A stretch of DNA of 64,000 nucleotides from an uncultured Collinsella sp. (GCA_902496945.1 CABVDE010000004.1:1-64000), one strand, 5' to 3'. Counted from the stretch's first letter, positions 53,139-62,085 are shown. The notes: generated by a model from the letters alone, not told the origin. Made by a program: numbers and translations.

Positions 53139-54086
53139 ATGTCCAACCATCAGCATACGCTTATCATCGACGGCACCTCGGGCATCAGCGGCGATATGAC
53201 CGTCGCGGCCCTGCTCGATCTGGGCGCCAGCGAGGAGCACCTGCGCGAACAGCTCGCCACGCTGCCGGTCGACGGCTTTACGATCGCCGTCACGCGCGTA
53301 AACAAGCATGGCATCGACGCCTGCGACTTTGACGTTCAGCTGGCAGAGGAGCTCGAGAACCACGACCACGATATGGCATGGCTCTATGGCAACGAAGCAG
53401 ACGCCGAGCACACGCACGAGCATGCTCATCACCACCATCACGACCATGGCGAGCATGAGCACGAGCATCATCACGAGGACGAGCATGAGCATGCTCACTG
53501 CCACGAACACACGCATGAGCATGCCCACGACCACAACGGTCACCATCACGCCCACCACCATCACCACCGCTCCTTGGCCGATGTCACGACGATCATCGAT
53601 GGCTCGCAGCTAAGCGATGGTGCCAAGCGTCGCGCCCTCGCCATTTTTTCCGTACTCGCTGCTGCCGAGGCAAAGGCTCACGGCAAAACGCCCGACACCG
53701 TCCTGTTTCACGAGGTGGGCGCCGTCGACTCCATCGTCGACGTCTGCTCTGTCGCCATCTGTCTCGACGAACTGGACATCGAGGATATTGTCGTCGAGTC
53801 GCTCTCCGAGGGCCACGGCACCATCCGCTGCGCCCATGGCCTCATGCCCATTCCCGTCCCCGCTGTCGTCAACCTGTGTCAGGCGGGCAATATCGTCCTC
53901 ACGCCCGCACCGGTCGCCGGCGAGCTCGTGACGCCCACGGGCGCCGCCATCGTCACCGCGCTGCGCACGTCCGACCAACTGCCCTCACGCTACCGCATCG
54001 AAGCCGTCGGTTACGGCGCCGGCAAGCGCCCCTACGAGGGCTGCTCCGGTACGCTCCGTTGCCTGCTTGTTCACGCGGACGCATAG
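53139..54086 (+). CDS. larC: LarC N-terminal (LarC1-type) protein with His-rich insertion
   Basis: 315 aa. LarC inserts nickel into the pincer cofactor. IIDGTSGISGDMTVAALLDLGA opens the LarC1 domain, with GKTPDTVLFHEVGAVDSIVDVCSVAI, EGHGTIRCAHGLMPIPVPAVVNL and PTGAAIVTAL. Between about residues 75 and 145 a very His-rich stretch (over 30 His, with Glu and Asp) probably stores or binds nickel. The usual C-terminal LarC2 domain is missing; the frame stops at YEGCSGTLRCLLVHADA and the next gene (tetR) starts two bases later. No frameshifted LarC2 follows. It may be made elsewhere or be dispensable. Confidence 0.88.
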   Translation: MSNHQHTLIIDGTSGISGDMTVAALLDLGASEEHLREQLATLPVDGFTIAVTRVNKHGIDACDFDVQLAEELENHDHDMAWLYGNEADAEHTHEHAHHHHHDHGEHEHEHHHEDEHEHAHCHEHTHEHAHDHNGHHHAHHHHHRSLADVTTIIDGSQLSDGAKRRALAIFSVLAAAEAKAHGKTPDTVLFHEVGAVDSIVDVCSVAICLDELDIEDIVVESLSEGHGTIRCAHGLMPIPVPAVVNLCQAGNIVLTPAPVAGELVTPTGAAIVTALRTSDQLPSRYRIEAVGYGAGKRPYEGCSGTLRCLLVHADA

Positions 54087-54088
54087 CC

Positions 54089-54628
54089 ATGGATGCCCGC
54101 AAGGCAAAAAGCCGCGCTGCTATTGTCACAGCGTTTTCCGAACTCCTGCGCGAGGAAGACTACGGAAAGATCACCGTCGGCGACATCATCGCGCGTGCCC
54201 AGGTGGGCCGCGCGACGTTCTACGGCCTCTTCAAGAGCAAAGACGACCTGCTCACCGAGCTCGTATGCGATATCTGCACCCATGCCCTCGACGCTGACGG
54301 CACGCCACTCGATGATCCGCTCGTACAAGTCGAGCATATCCTCAACAACCTCTGGGAACGCCGTCAGGGCGTACGCGCCCTCGTAGCCGGCGCCGGCTCA
54401 CGAGTCTTCGCCGACAGTTTACGCAAGACCATCATGTCACGAGCAGCCGAAACCGTCCCCGTCGATCCCACAGGCCCCGCCGCCACCATGGACCGCAGCT
54501 TTCTCCTACACCACATAGCCTCAAGCTTCGTAGGAATGGTCCAATGGTGGGCCTGGCACAACTTCCAAGCCCCAAAAGAAGACGTAGCCAAAGACTACCT
54601 ATCAGCCATTAAGCCCCTCTTCAGCTAA
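54089..54628 (+). CDS. TetR/AcrR family regulator
   Basis: 179 aa. The N-terminal HTH reads IVTAFSELLREEDYGKITVGDIIARAQVGRATFYGLFKSKDDLLTELV. The C-terminal helical domain is of the small kind (DRSFLLHHIASSFVGMVQWWAWHNFQAPKEDVAKDYLSAIKPLF). It follows larC by 2 bases, so it is likely to regulate the lar locus in place of the LarR seen in lactobacilli. The last third is poorer in GC than the first. Known targets: none. Confidence 0.85.
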   Translation: MDARKAKSRAAIVTAFSELLREEDYGKITVGDIIARAQVGRATFYGLFKSKDDLLTELVCDICTHALDADGTPLDDPLVQVEHILNNLWERRQGVRALVAGAGSRVFADSLRKTIMSRAAETVPVDPTGPAATMDRSFLLHHIASSFVGMVQWWAWHNFQAPKEDVAKDYLSAIKPLFS

Positions 54629-54801
54629 GTAACCACTCCACCCCAAAGTGAGAGCCCGGCCCAAAGCCCCGCCCAACCAAAAGCACGATCCATCCCAAAG
54701 TGTCAACAACAGCCCAACGCCCCTATCAGTAACAAGCCCCTCCCATCCAAATTCAGATAAATATGTTGGGTTGCTTGTTCCAAAACAACTGGATTCACGC
54801 A

Positions 54802-54928
54802 GGGTCCGGCATAGGTTAACTTCCCGCCGCACTCCGCAGGACGCAAGAAGCTCCCGCCGCACGAAGTGCGCAGCGGGAGCTTCTTGCATGTCCGAGGACG
54901 CGGCGGGAAGTTAACCTATGCCGGACCC
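54802..54928. repeat. Two-tier structured element, copy A
   Basis: Perfect 29-bp outer arms (54802-54830, 54900-54928) enclose a perfect 15-bp inner stem (54843-54857, 54873-54887) with its own CGCAC-GAA-GTGCG cap. Between the tiers lie ACTCCGCAGGAC and ATGTCCGAGGAC, nearly identical in copy B at 57416. It lies 25 bases past the larD stop. 54629-54801 holds no gene. Confidence 0.75.
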
Positions 54929-54952
54929 GGGCGTTATATCAATTGTCTTGGA

Positions 54953-55684
54953 CTAGAACATGCCCAAGAAGCCATGCACAAACAGCGCGGCCAGAGCGGC
55001 ACCGACAAACGGAGCGATGCCAGGAACAAGCAGACCATACTTCCAGTTGTTGTCGGCCTTGTTCTTGATCGGCAGCACCTGATAGGCCATACGAGGACCA
55101 AGGTCACGGGCCTGGTTCATGGCGAAGCCGGTGATGCCGCCCATGCCCATGCCAACGGCCCAGACGATCAGACCGACGCAGATGGCGAGCATCAGGACGT
55201 TCTCGCCAGCACGGCTGGCGGTAGCGAGGATGGCGCTGATGAACACGAAGGTGCAGATAGCCTCGCAGAAGAAGTTGCGAGCATAGTTCGTGCCCTCGGT
55301 GGTGGGGTTGGTCGAGAAGATGTTGCGCTGGGCAATGGGGTCGACGGCTCCCTCGGAGGCCTTGAACTCATCGGCATACATAAACCAAGCGATTACAGCA
55401 CCCACAAAGCCGCCGAGCATATCAGCGAGCATGAAGGGGATGCAGTTACCCCACGGCACCAGGCCGACGATGCACTGGGCAAGCACCATGGCAGGGTTCA
55501 TGCACACGGCGCCGCCAAAGACAAACAGGCAGACCGAGATGCCAAAAGACCAGGTGGTGATGGCAAACATGTGGCCGGATCCCTGATACTTGGTGCCCTT
55601 TAGCACGGTATCGCAGTGCACGCCCACGCCAAAAATGATCATGAGGGCCGTTGCGCCGAATTCGCAGAGGAGTTTGGTAAGCAT
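54953..55684 (-). CDS. larD: MIP/aquaporin family channel, LarD-like
   Basis: 243-aa aquaglyceroporin-type channel, six helices and two half-helices. The first pore motif is GGAVCMNPAMVLAQ (NPA). The second is GFAMNQARDLGPRMAY, with Gln in place of Pro in the usual NPARD. It lies 49 bases after larA in the same direction, so it is probably a lactic acid channel serving the racemase, as LarD does in lactobacilli. Glycerol facilitator is the alternative. Confidence 0.8.
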   Translation of the reverse strand: MLTKLLCEFGATALMIIFGVGVHCDTVLKGTKYQGSGHMFAITTWSFGISVCLFVFGGAVCMNPAMVLAQCIVGLVPWGNCIPFMLADMLGGFVGAVIAWFMYADEFKASEGAVDPIAQRNIFSTNPTTEGTNYARNFFCEAICTFVFISAILATASRAGENVLMLAICVGLIVWAVGMGMGGITGFAMNQARDLGPRMAYQVLPIKNKADNNWKYGLLVPGIAPFVGAALAALFVHGFLGMF

Positions 55685-55733
55685 AAAACCTTATCTTTCT
55701 TGTCGGTTACAAACGATTCGTTTAGGCCGCGCA

Positions 55734-57035
55734 CTAGTGCTGCGCGACGACAACGCCCAGGCCATCGGGAATAACGGCTACCTTGGCATCGGCACCCTTC
55801 ATCTCAAAGGCGAGCTTGAGCGCCTCCTCGATAGTGTTGACCGGCGTCATGTGCATATCCTTGAGCATCTGGTGATCGCACAGGTCGGTGACCATGATCA
55901 CAGGGTGATGCGCCAGGATGCGGGCAAAGATCTGGCTCGTCCACTGGTCAGGCAGGGTCTCGTCCTTAGGACGGTCGATGCAGGCGCGCTCAAACTCTGC
56001 CGGATCGTTGTCGGCGATGTTGTGATAGAAGCCCTCGCCACCGTGACCGTCGGCACAACCGGCGACATCGATAATCACGCCGCCCTCGGGAAGCGTGGCC
56101 TCGGCAGAGCACATGCCCTTCACGGCCTGGTAGATGTTCTGGTCGAGCGGGTAGCCGCCGTTGGTGGTGATGGCAATCTCGCACTCGACGGGCTCAACGC
56201 CGGCAAGGCTCTTCACGAACTCGCAGCCGGCCTCGTGCGCCTTGTGGATATCGCCGGCAAAGGAGCCAATGACCTCGTGCTTACCGTTGAGCACCACGTT
56301 AAGCACAAAGGCAAGGTGAGCCATCTCGGCGGCGGCAAACATGTCCTCGCTCACGTGGTTGTGGCACAGGTTGCCGGCACGCGAATGGGAATCGTTCACA
56401 AACTGACCGTTGTGGTTGTACATGATGGTCTTGTAGCTGGCGATGCCAGGCAGGACGGACTTGCGGCTACCAGAGAAACCGGCAAAGAAGTGCGGCTCAA
56501 TAAAGCCCTCGGCAAGCAGCAGATCGCAATCGGCGGCAATCTTGTTGATGATGCACTCACCACCAGAAGGCAGGGTGCCAATCTTTTTCATCATGCTGTC
56601 GTCGGTCGCGACATGCATGACGATTTCCTCGTTGGCGACGATCTCCTCGCCATACTTGTTGACGAGCTCCTCATGCGTCGAGGGACGGTGCATGCCGGTC
56701 GCAACCAGAATACGCACGCGAGCCTCGGGCGCAGCGGCATGAATGTGATGCAGCAGAATAGGCATCGTCACACGCGAAGGAACGGGACGCGTATGGTCGG
56801 AGCTGATGATGACAATGTCCTTCTTGCCAGCACAAAGCTCCTCGAGCGAAGGCGAGCCATAAGGATTGGCAAGCGACGCCTCAACCAGTTCTTCCTGCGA
56901 TTTCGTGGTCTTAAACTCGTTTTGATGACCTTCCATCACACCCGCGAAGTTCTTGTCCTCGAGCTCCAGATGCAACGTCTTATGGTCAAACGGCAGTTCA
57001 CATTCAAACAACGACGAACGCCCTCTTCCTTTCAT
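55734..57035 (-). CDS. larA: Nickel-dependent lactate racemase family protein
   Basis: 433 aa. LarA interconverts L- and D-lactate with a lysine-bound nickel-pincer nucleotide. Motif SSDHTRPVPSRVTMPILLHHI and GMHRPSTHEELVNKYGEEI are the conserved N-domain blocks; HFFAGFSGSRKSVLPGIASYKT carries the cofactor-binding Lys; HVSEDMFAAAEMAHLAF and ITTNGGYPLDQNIYQAVKGM follow. Presence of larB and larC beside it supports lactate or a related 2-hydroxyacid as substrate. The ribosome site before the chosen ATG is weak; a purine-rich run lies just inside the frame. Confidence 0.9.
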   Translation of the reverse strand: MKGRGRSSLFECELPFDHKTLHLELEDKNFAGVMEGHQNEFKTTKSQEELVEASLANPYGSPSLEELCAGKKDIVIISSDHTRPVPSRVTMPILLHHIHAAAPEARVRILVATGMHRPSTHEELVNKYGEEIVANEEIVMHVATDDSMMKKIGTLPSGGECIINKIAADCDLLLAEGFIEPHFFAGFSGSRKSVLPGIASYKTIMYNHNGQFVNDSHSRAGNLCHNHVSEDMFAAAEMAHLAFVLNVVLNGKHEVIGSFAGDIHKAHEAGCEFVKSLAGVEPVECEIAITTNGGYPLDQNIYQAVKGMCSAEATLPEGGVIIDVAGCADGHGGEGFYHNIADNDPAEFERACIDRPKDETLPDQWTSQIFARILAHHPVIMVTDLCDHQMLKDMHMTPVNTIEEALKLAFEMKGADAKVAVIPDGLGVVVAQH

Positions 57036-57232
57036 CTAACACACTAGATAAACCGTTGGAAGGATACGCCGCTCACCGATAACAACCAACCACCCACCAA
57101 CTCGTTAACAGAACGTTCACATTTAAGCGGCACAAATAACGGCCGCGATCCCAAAAGGAACTACGACCACTAACCAAAGGCGCGAAGCGCGAAGCGCCAA
57201 ACGCGCCGCCGGGACAGACCCCCATCCAAAAC

Positions 57233-57411
57233 GCGCGAAGCGAGCCATCTTTCCCTCAGCCCGTAATCCGCAGAAGGCCGGACATCGCAGGGCCCGCCAT
57301 AGGTTTACTTTTAGGCACACTCCGCAGGACGCAAGAATCCCTCGCCGCACCCTGCATTAAGCGCGAAGCGCACCATTCTTCTCTTCAGCCCTAATCCCAG
57401 AAGACCGGGGA
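57233..57411. repeat. Direct duplication with a half copy of the two-tier element
   Basis: Blocks at 57233-57283 and 57361-57411 share GCGCGAAGCG, a CAT..TC..TCAGCCC stretch, TAATCC and AGAAG, so this segment is duplicated. Between them 57290-57340 contains the left arm and the loop ACTCCGCAGGAC of the two-tier element but no matching right arm. No gene is seen in 57048-57565. The arrangement looks like a decayed copy followed by an intact one (57416). Confidence 0.5.
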
Positions 57412-57415
57412 TGAA

Positions 57416-57542
57416 GGGACCCGATGGGTTTCCCTCTGAATGCATTCCGCAGCACGAAGCCCCCTTATCCATAACTCCGAAGGAGCAGGATAAGGGGGCT
57501 TCAAGTGCGAGGACGCATTCAGAGGGAAACCCATCGGGTCCC
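57416..57542. repeat. Two-tier structured element, copy B
   Basis: Perfect 28-bp outer arms (57416-57443, 57515-57542) and a perfect 15-bp inner stem (57456-57470, 57488-57502). The arm sequences are unrelated to copy A, but the tier junctions match: ATTCCGCAGCAC and AAGTGCGAGGAC. Both the 4-bp helix GCAC/GTGC here and GGAC/GTCC in copy A pair, a compensatory change. It lies 24 bases past the ppc stop. Confidence 0.75.
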
Positions 57543-57565
57543 GGTGAGAGCCACAGGGCTATCTA

Positions 57566-60379
57566 TTACCCCGTGTTCTGCAAACCTGCCGAGACGCCGG
57601 TCACAGTCGAAAGAATCAGGCTCATGTACTCGGCCTTCTTCTCCTCGGCCATCTCGTCCTGATTCATACGCACCTCGCGAAGGGCGCGGACCTGGGCGAT
57701 GGACAGAGCATCGACGTAGGGGTTACGGACGCGGACGGCGCAACCAAGCACGCGGCGGCGCTGCAGCGGCCATTCGTCACCGACGATGGCAAGGACCCAC
57801 TTACGGGTGAGCTGCATCTCGGTGAAGACCTTCTCGGACAGATCCTCGCGGTCACCCAGGTGCAGGTACATCTTGGCGATGCGCTGGTCGGTCTTGGCAA
57901 TCGACATCTCGATGTTGTCGATAAAGGTGCGGAAGAACGGCCACTCCTGGTAGGCAGCCTTGAGCTGGTCAAGGTCTCCAAGCTGCTCGCAGGCGGTACC
58001 CAGGCCGTACCAAGCGGCCAGGTTGATGCGCGCCTGGCTCCAGCTGAAGATCCACGGAATGGTACGCAGGTCGTCGAGCGACTTGGCGCCCAGACCGCGC
58101 TTGGCCGGACGCGAGCCGATCGGCAGCAGGCCGACCTCGGTCAGCGGCGTCACGGTCGAGAACCACGGCGTAAAGTCGTCGGTGTGCAGCAGGTCCAGAT
58201 AGCGCTCATGGCTTACGGCGTTGAGCTTCTCGGCCATATCCCAGAACTTCTGCGTGGTCTCGGTGTTGGTCTTCTCGACGCTCGGGGCCGACTGCAAAAG
58301 CGTTGCGGCGGCAACGGACTCAACGTGGCGCTGAGCCAGCGTGCGGTTGCCGTAACGGGCAAAGATGACCTCGCCCTGCTCGGTGAGCTTAAAGAAGCAG
58401 TTGACCGAACCCTTGGGCTGCGCCAGCACGGCCTTGTTGGCCGGGCCGCCGCCACGGCCCACGGCACCGCCGCGACCGTGCATGAGCACCAGGTCGACAT
58501 CGTTCTTCTCGGCCCACTTGGCGATGCGCTCCTGCGCGGAGTGCAGCGCAAGCATGGCCGTGGTAGGACCGGCATCCTTGGAGGAGTCAGAATAGCCCAG
58601 CATGACCTCCATGCGGCGGTTGGTCTGGGCAAGGCGCTTTTGCACCACGGGCAGCGTAAGCATCTGGTCGAGTACGTCGATGCAGCCCTCGAGGTCCTCG
58701 AGCTGCTCGAACAGCGGGATCACGTCGAGCTCGGGGACATCTTCCTCGTGTGCGAAGGACAGGTGGGCAAGCTCAAAGACGTCGGCCACATGCTGGGCGC
58801 TCTTGGTGAACGAGATGATGTAGCGGTGCGCCATCTTCTTGCCGTAGCGCTTTTGGATGGATCCGATGGCACGGAAGGTATCGATGACCTCGCGCGTCAT
58901 GGGCTGCAGATCGCCGTGGATACCGTTCTCGTGGATATCCTTAAGGGCGCGGGCATGCACCACGGAGTGCTGACGGAACTCCATCTCGACCATATGGAAG
59001 CCGAAGGACTCGACCTGCCAGATGATGGTCTGGACCGGGCCGTAGGCAGCGCGGACGGCACCGCAGGCAGCCAGCGAACGTTGGACGACGCGCAGGTCCT
59101 CCAGGAACTCGTCGGCGCTGTGATACATGGTGTCGGTGATGCGGCGCACGGTGGCGTTGAGGCGGTCGGCCATGACGAGCATAACGGCACGATGCGGCTC
59201 GTGCTCGGAGATGAGCTCGGCGCGGGCCGTGTACTGGGCGCTCATCTCGACCTGATGGTTCCACAGGTTGATGAGCTCGGCAGACGGCTTGCTGTACTCG
59301 GCCTCGAGCGTCAGGTTGCGGCCGATGCGGCGGCACTTGTCCTCGAGCTTGAGCACCATATGGGTAAAGTACTTGGCGGCGACTTCACGACTCACCTTGG
59401 CGGTGACGTTGGGGTTGCCGTCGCGGTCGGAGCCGATCCAGCTACCGGGATGGAAGAACGCCGGGCACAGCGGCGGCACGGTGCCAGCCTTGTCGCCCAG
59501 CACCCAGTCGTCAAAGCGACGATAGATGACGGGGATGACGTCGAACAGCGTGTTATCGAAGATGTCGATGATGGTATCGGCTTCCTCGACAGGCGTGGGC
59601 TTCTTGAGCGCGATGGGGCTCGTGCGCACCAGGGCGTCGATTTCTTGCAGCATATGGCGCTCGTTCTCCACCAGGTCGGAGCCGCCCAGACGCGGACGCT
59701 CCTCCAGCAGGTTGGAGATACGGCGGATCTTGCCCTCGACGGCCTTACGACGGGCCTCGGTGGGATGTGCAGTAAAGACAGGGTGGAACTCAAGCTTGCC
59801 AAGCAGCTCGTTGGCGCCCTCGGCACCCATCTCGTCTACCAGCTGGTGATAGGCGACGGTGAGCTCGTTAGCGGGATCGACCTCGGTGTCGGTCGAAGCG
59901 CCGGCCTCGCGCTCGCGCAGCTGCGCCACGCGGTAGTTCTCCTCCGACAGGTTTGCCAGATGGAAGAAGCTCGTAAAGGCGCGAACGATGACCTGCTGCT
60001 TATCGAGCGGCAGGCTGTCGATCAGATCGACGACCTCGCGGAATGCCACGGCGGTGGACTCATCGGCAGTAGGCACGCCCTGCTCGTCGACGGCCTCGTC
60101 GGCAGCGCGCGTACCGGGGTTGCCGGCATTGGCCACAATCTCGGCCGACAGGATTTTGTCGAACAGGTCCGCGATCTCAGGATCATACTCGCTAAGCACA
60201 CGACGCTCCAGGCGCAGGAACAACGCCAGATTGTCGCGCAGCTCCTCGGGGATCTCGATCTCGGCGAGACGCTCCCTGGACTCGGCATTCGAGCCGATTC
60301 GGTTAACGAGGCGGTTGACCACGGCAGCGACGCGCGCCGCGGCTTCGGGTACAGACTGGTTGCTTAGGTTCTCAGCCAC
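57566..60379 (-). CDS. ppc: Phosphoenolpyruvate carboxylase
   Basis: About 937 aa. Makes oxaloacetate from PEP and bicarbonate, feeding the C4 acids. Catalytic motifs: VFTAHPTEARRKAV (His), GSDRDGNPNVTAKV, MLGYSDSSKDAG, HGRGGAVGRGGGP, and the C-terminal tail GLQNTG. Length fits the bacterial enzyme. GTG 60379 with GGGAGGAAAC upstream is the best start; ATG at 60391 or 60409 are alternatives with poorer spacing. Element B follows the stop codon. Confidence 0.95.
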   Translation of the reverse strand: MAENLSNQSVPEAAARVAAVVNRLVNRIGSNAESRERLAEIEIPEELRDNLALFLRLERRVLSEYDPEIADLFDKILSAEIVANAGNPGTRAADEAVDEQGVPTADESTAVAFREVVDLIDSLPLDKQQVIVRAFTSFFHLANLSEENYRVAQLREREAGASTDTEVDPANELTVAYHQLVDEMGAEGANELLGKLEFHPVFTAHPTEARRKAVEGKIRRISNLLEERPRLGGSDLVENERHMLQEIDALVRTSPIALKKPTPVEEADTIIDIFDNTLFDVIPVIYRRFDDWVLGDKAGTVPPLCPAFFHPGSWIGSDRDGNPNVTAKVSREVAAKYFTHMVLKLEDKCRRIGRNLTLEAEYSKPSAELINLWNHQVEMSAQYTARAELISEHEPHRAVMLVMADRLNATVRRITDTMYHSADEFLEDLRVVQRSLAACGAVRAAYGPVQTIIWQVESFGFHMVEMEFRQHSVVHARALKDIHENGIHGDLQPMTREVIDTFRAIGSIQKRYGKKMAHRYIISFTKSAQHVADVFELAHLSFAHEEDVPELDVIPLFEQLEDLEGCIDVLDQMLTLPVVQKRLAQTNRRMEVMLGYSDSSKDAGPTTAMLALHSAQERIAKWAEKNDVDLVLMHGRGGAVGRGGGPANKAVLAQPKGSVNCFFKLTEQGEVIFARYGNRTLAQRHVESVAAATLLQSAPSVEKTNTETTQKFWDMAEKLNAVSHERYLDLLHTDDFTPWFSTVTPLTEVGLLPIGSRPAKRGLGAKSLDDLRTIPWIFSWSQARINLAAWYGLGTACEQLGDLDQLKAAYQEWPFFRTFIDNIEMSIAKTDQRIAKMYLHLGDREDLSEKVFTEMQLTRKWVLAIVGDEWPLQRRRVLGCAVRVRNPYVDALSIAQVRALREVRMNQDEMAEEKKAEYMSLILSTVTGVSAGLQNTG

Positions 60380-60423
60380 GTTTCCTCCCATTCCTCCTTC
60401 TATGCACATAACATGCGGTATTC

Positions 60424-60480
60424 ATTATAGGCGCTTGAGAAATACTTTCGACACTGATTGCGCTTTACCACACAAAAGTA
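60424..60480 (-). promoter_or_regulatory. ppc promoter with two short dyads
   Basis: On the minus strand, TATAAT (60424-60429), about 45 bases before the chosen start. Upstream lie two similar dyads, GAAAGTATTTC and AAAATACTTTT, about 40 bases apart. They could be two sites for one regulator. -35 is weak (GTCGAA). Confidence 0.45.
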
Positions 60481-60636
60481 TTTTCTGCATTGCAAGGGTT
60501 TTTGCTCTAAGTGGTCGTATTTCTCGGTGGACGGCATACACAAACGGAGGCATTCCGCATAAATGCGAAACACCCCCGTAACAATCGCTCGCAATGAACT
60601 GGGCGTTTTGGCAGGCCAACAGTTCAATAATATGCG

Positions 60637-61950
60637 CTACAGGCGCTCGCGAACCGCCTCGACGACGTTGGCCAGATCGGCGAGCACCTCGTCATGGCTC
60701 TCCATGTCGCGCACCTTGACCTTGCCGGCGGCTAGCTCGTCGCCACCCAAGACCAAGATGAGCTTGGCGCCCACCTTGTCGGCCTGCTTAAACTGGGCCT
60801 TGAGCGAACGACCCTGATAGTCGGCCTCGGTCACGATGCCTGCGGCGCGAAGCTCCTGTGTAATGGCAAAGACGTTCTGGCGCAGCTCCTTGCCGGCGTT
60901 GGCGACATAGACGCACGGGGCCTCATCGGCACCCAGGTCGCTGTCAAAGGCCTGAAGGGCAAGCAGGGCGCGCTCAAAACCGACAGCGAAGCCGACGCCC
61001 GCCGTGGGCTTGCCGCCCTCGAGCTCGACCAGACCGTCGTAGCGGCCGCCGCCACCGATGGAGCCGACGCCGGCACCGGGAGCCTCGACCTCAAAGACGG
61101 TGCGGGTGTAGTAGTCCAGACCGCGCACCAGGGTGGGATCCTCGACATACTCGATACCGGCGGCATCCAGATAGCGCTTGACCTGATCGTAGTGCTCGCG
61201 GCACTCATCGCACAGGTTGTCGCCCATCAGCGGCGCGTCGGCCATGATCTCGCGGCAGTGGTCGTTCTTGCAGTCGAAGGCACGCAGCGGGTTGAGCTCG
61301 GCGCGCTCACGGCACTCATCGCACATCGCGTCGGCGTGATCGAGGATGAACTGCTTGACCTGCTCGCGGTAAGCCGGACGGCACTGGGCGTCACCCATCG
61401 AGTTGATGAGCAGACGAAGCTTGGAAAGATCGAAGCCCAGGCGCTTGTAGAACTCCATGAGCATGATGATGCACTCGGCATCTGCCGCCGGATCGGGAGC
61501 GCCGAGCCACTCGATACCCACCTGGTGGAACTGGCGCAGGCGGCCCTTCTGGGGACGCTCGCCGCGGAACATGGCCTCGGCGTAGTACGCCTTAAACGGC
61601 GTGGAGCCCTGGGGCACCAGATTGTTCTCGACGACGGCGCGCACCACGCCGGCCGTGCCCTCGGGGCGAAGTGCCAGGCGCTGCTTGGGCTTGAGTTTGG
61701 TGTCGGTGCCCTCGGTAAAGACGCGCTCCAAGTTGGCGCCGCTAAAGACGCGGAACATTTCCTTGCGCACAACGTCGGTCGACTGGCCGATGCCGTGGAC
61801 AAAGACGTCCACCTGCTCGATCGCGGGCGTCTCGATGGGCTTAAAGCCAAACGGCTCAAACACGCCGGCCGCAATCTGCTGCATCTTTTGCCAGGCGCGC
61901 ATCTCGGCGCCGATAAGGTCGCGGGTTCCCTCCGCCTTCTGTGCCTGCAT
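60637..61950 (-). CDS. hisS: Histidyl-tRNA synthetase
   Basis: 437-aa class II synthetase. Motif 1 region FKPIETPAIEQVDVFVHG, motif 2 YYAEAMFRGERPQKGRLRQFHQVGIEWLG, the His-specific loop LVRGLDYYTRTVFEVE, motif 3 GVGFAVGFERALLAL, and anticodon domain PCVYVANAGKELRQ...YQGRSLKAQFKQADKVGAKLILVLG. The catalytic domain carries a Cys-rich insertion (CDECRER, CKNDHC, CDECREHY) common in actinobacterial HisRS, possibly zinc-binding. ATG 61950 has AAAGGTG; a TTG six bases earlier is less likely. Confidence 0.96.
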   Translation of the reverse strand: MQAQKAEGTRDLIGAEMRAWQKMQQIAAGVFEPFGFKPIETPAIEQVDVFVHGIGQSTDVVRKEMFRVFSGANLERVFTEGTDTKLKPKQRLALRPEGTAGVVRAVVENNLVPQGSTPFKAYYAEAMFRGERPQKGRLRQFHQVGIEWLGAPDPAADAECIIMLMEFYKRLGFDLSKLRLLINSMGDAQCRPAYREQVKQFILDHADAMCDECRERAELNPLRAFDCKNDHCREIMADAPLMGDNLCDECREHYDQVKRYLDAAGIEYVEDPTLVRGLDYYTRTVFEVEAPGAGVGSIGGGGRYDGLVELEGGKPTAGVGFAVGFERALLALQAFDSDLGADEAPCVYVANAGKELRQNVFAITQELRAAGIVTEADYQGRSLKAQFKQADKVGAKLILVLGGDELAAGKVKVRDMESHDEVLADLANVVEAVRERL

Positions 61951-62015
61951 GGGCAAACACCTTTCTTTTGTATCGCGTCATAGGTAGTGGACATTATACG
62001 GCACAAACGCAAAGC

Positions 62016-62075
62016 GCGGCGGTGCGTCTGACCGAACGAGGGTATGGGGACTCGTTCGGCCAGACGCACCGCCGC
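62016..62075. terminator. 24-bp stem hairpin between hisS and the MFS gene
   Basis: GCGGCGGTGCGTCTG and CCGAACGAG pair with CTCGTTCGG and CAGACGCACCGCCGC, with one opposed mismatch (A/C) and a 10-base loop. It lies 10 bases past the MFS stop codon, both genes being on the minus strand, so it likely terminates the MFS message upstream of hisS. Confidence 0.7.
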
Positions 62076-62085
62076 GGCAGCACGC

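Noticed and set aside
53400..53570. Dense repetition of CAC/CAT/GAG triplets that looked like a short tandem repeat or CRISPR-like array
   Set aside because: It stays in frame in larC and encodes the His-rich loop; there are no spacers or conserved direct repeats. No CRISPR is present in the window.
54050..54130. Possible programmed frameshift producing LarC2, as in Lactobacillus
   Set aside because: The frame reached by a -1 shift is a complete TetR protein with HTH, and nothing resembles LarC2.
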